This document shows, piece by piece, positions 63,024 through 64,000 of a DNA stretch of 64,000 bases; the stretch's first letter is position 1; each line of letters begins with the position of its first letter. A program made the translations under genes and the position numbers. Location: NCBI RefSeq assembly GCF_003584105.1, contig NZ_QXFO01000008.1, forward strand, positions 1-64,000, given 5' to 3'. The notes below the pieces were generated by a model that saw only the letters and a program-made list of their open reading frames with translations, was not told the origin of the DNA and did no database searches. The DNA is from Flagellimonas taeanensis. GTDB lineage: Bacteria; Bacteroidota; Bacteroidia; Flavobacteriales; Flavobacteriaceae.

Positions 63024-63543
63024 TGTAATTGTCTGTGGCCAGATATTCGTTTTTCAGGTTTCGAAGATACGGTAAAACCAATTCCCTTGAAACTGATCCC
63101 TCCCGTAAGGCATCATCTTCCAAATCGTTAAAAACCTCCATGGCAATATACCAATTTCCTTTCCGGGACATGTGGATTTCTTCAAACACAGGTTCCATAT
63201 CTGATGTTTGTGATAAAGCCCCATCAATCATCAATGGGATTAAATTGATGGTTTTGGTTGGGATTTCAACTTCATAAAATGAAAAGAAAAAAGAGCTGCC
63301 TTCAACTTCAAAAGGCACCTCCACATCTACATAGTGATTGTTGAGTTGAAATTTTGTATTGATGTAATGGTAAAATTCGTCGGCGTCCTTTGGGTCTTCA
63401 AAAACAAAAATGGTTTTCTTGGGCAATCCCCTTTTGAATTTTTTCCCATGTGTGATCTTATAATCTTTTATGTTTGGAGCTATTCGCAACGGAATGCAAG
63501 AACTTGTACAGAGGACGGATAAAATAATCAGAAATCTTTTCAT
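63001..63543 (-). CDS. Small lipoprotein of unknown function
   Basis: 180 aa from the Met at 63543 (MKRFLIILSVLCTSSCIPLRIAPN); ten codons upstream are open but spoil the signal peptide. Lipobox CTSSCIP. The rest is alpha/beta with no recognised domain (KKTIFVFEDPKDADEFYHYIN, EIHMSRKGNWYIAMEVFND). It overlaps the methyltransferase gene by 23 bp, so the two are coupled. Confidence 0.78.
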   Translation of the reverse strand: MKRFLIILSVLCTSSCIPLRIAPNIKDYKITHGKKFKRGLPKKTIFVFEDPKDADEFYHYINTKFQLNNHYVDVEVPFEVEGSSFFFSFYEVEIPTKTINLIPLMIDGALSQTSDMEPVFEEIHMSRKGNWYIAMEVFNDLEDDALREGSVSRELVLPYLRNLKNEYLATDNYNEVVFKN

Positions 63544-63616
63544 GATGGTTTGGCTTGAACCAAATTTCATCAAAAATTAAGCCATACCGTAAAGGGAGGT
63601 AAAATCTTAAAACAGT

Positions 63617-63632
63617 GTTCCACGTGGAACAA
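63617..63632. other. Perfect 16-bp parS-type palindrome
   Basis: TGTTCCACGTGGAACA, a perfect palindrome that equals the GG/CC variant of the ParB-binding parS site. It lies 9 bp past the mnmG stop, between minus-strand genes, in non-coding DNA. ParB (CTPase clamp) and ParA genes are not in the window. Confidence 0.7.
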
Positions 63633-63640
63633 ACCTATTC

Positions 63641-64000
63641 TTATCTCCCTAAAAAGACCAAAAGCACACTAATATCCGCCGGAGAAACACCGCTGATTCG
63701 AGAGGCTTGCGAAATGGTCACAGGACGAATGGACTCCAACTTTTCCCTTGCCTCGTAGGAAAGCGATTTTAATTTGGAGTAATCAAAATCGTCGGGAATG
63801 CGGACATTCTCCAAACGATGCAATTTGTCGGCATTGCTCTTTTCTTTTTCGATATATCCCGAATATTTCACTTCAATTTCTGCCTGTTCCATCACCTCGG
63901 TATCCAAATCATGCTCTTTCACAAAACCGGAAACTGATTCCAATTGAAGCATGTGGTCCATGGTGACTTTAGGCCTTGAAAAAACCTTGAAAAGTTTGTC
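63641..64000 (-). CDS. mnmG: MnmG (GidA), C-terminal part only
   Basis: 120 codons, frame open through the right edge. The sequence is the C-terminal domain of the tRNA uridine-5-carboxymethylaminomethyl modification enzyme: EIEVKYSGYIEKEKSNADKLHRLENVRIPDDFDY, then LSYEAREKLESIRPVTISQASRISGVSPADISVLLVFLGR. With MnmE it modifies U34 of several tRNAs. N-terminal FAD domain outside the window. Confidence 0.95.
   Translation of the reverse strand, partial: DKLFKVFSRPKVTMDHMLQLESVSGFVKEHDLDTEVMEQAEIEVKYSGYIEKEKSNADKLHRLENVRIPDDFDYSKLKSLSYEAREKLESIRPVTISQASRISGVSPADISVLLVFLGR

Overview
The window looks like a chromosomal segment from a marine-type member of the Flavobacteriaceae (Bacteroidetes); a Muricauda/Flagellimonas-like genus would fit, but I cannot fix it. 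The grounds are: an F-type ATPase operon lacking beta and epsilon, with a periplasmic extension on subunit a; SprE/PorW and PorE-like proteins of the type IX secretion system; many families I know only from Bacteroidetes (DUF5687, DUF4254, DUF6427, DUF6341, DUF4837, HAEPLYID); and TAnnTTTG-type -7 promoter elements in place of sigma70 boxes.

Layout. 1-0.8 kb: 5' part of a GC-rich lipoprotein gene. 1-12.8 kb (minus): atpG-A-H-F-E-B, two small ATPase-associated membrane proteins, bactofilin, sprE, a helical unknown, and an ABC transporter (ATPase + DUF5687 permease). 12.9-20.6 kb is a mixed accessory-like stretch: a PaaE-type oxidoreductase, patatin, fasciclin, a two-gene arsenosugar module (peroxidase-like + ArsS), an ArsR-fold/AHSA1 pair, a lipoprotein, and a TetR regulator. 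Four related palindromes tie the TetR gene to the arsenosugar promoter, and pieces of the arsS 3' end are repeated nearby. 20.5-24.7 kb: heptosyltransferase, DUF4254, DUF6427, DUF6341, purD.

24.9-47.6 kb (all minus) is a surface-polysaccharide locus read from 47.6 kb downward: DUF6909, Wzz, dTDP-rhamnose genes rfbD-B-A-C, then after a 400-bp gap a Wzx flippase, a radical SAM/pyruvyltransferase fusion, two Wzy/ligase-like membrane proteins, a GT4, a shortened relative of the bi-domain oxidoreductase, a lipoprotein, the bi-domain oxidoreductase, an alpha-toroid protein, a GT26, the initiating phosphoglycosyltransferase and a UDP-xylose synthase. The part from about 26 to 41.5 kb is visibly more AT-rich than its flanks, as expected for an exchanged serotype-like cassette.

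47.7-64 kb returns to housekeeping genes: GH3-like protein, M23 peptidase, TatA, PorE-like OmpA protein, an uncatalogued 56-aa membrane protein, DUF4837, MltD, Pgk, HolB, DoxX, an SBF transporter, the HAEPLYID pair, a Skp-like lipoprotein, a methyltransferase, a small lipoprotein and the 3' end of mnmG. A perfect 16-bp parS-type palindrome lies just downstream of mnmG. No tRNA, rRNA, CRISPR array, transposase or phage gene was seen. All assignments are from reading the sequence; no database search was run.
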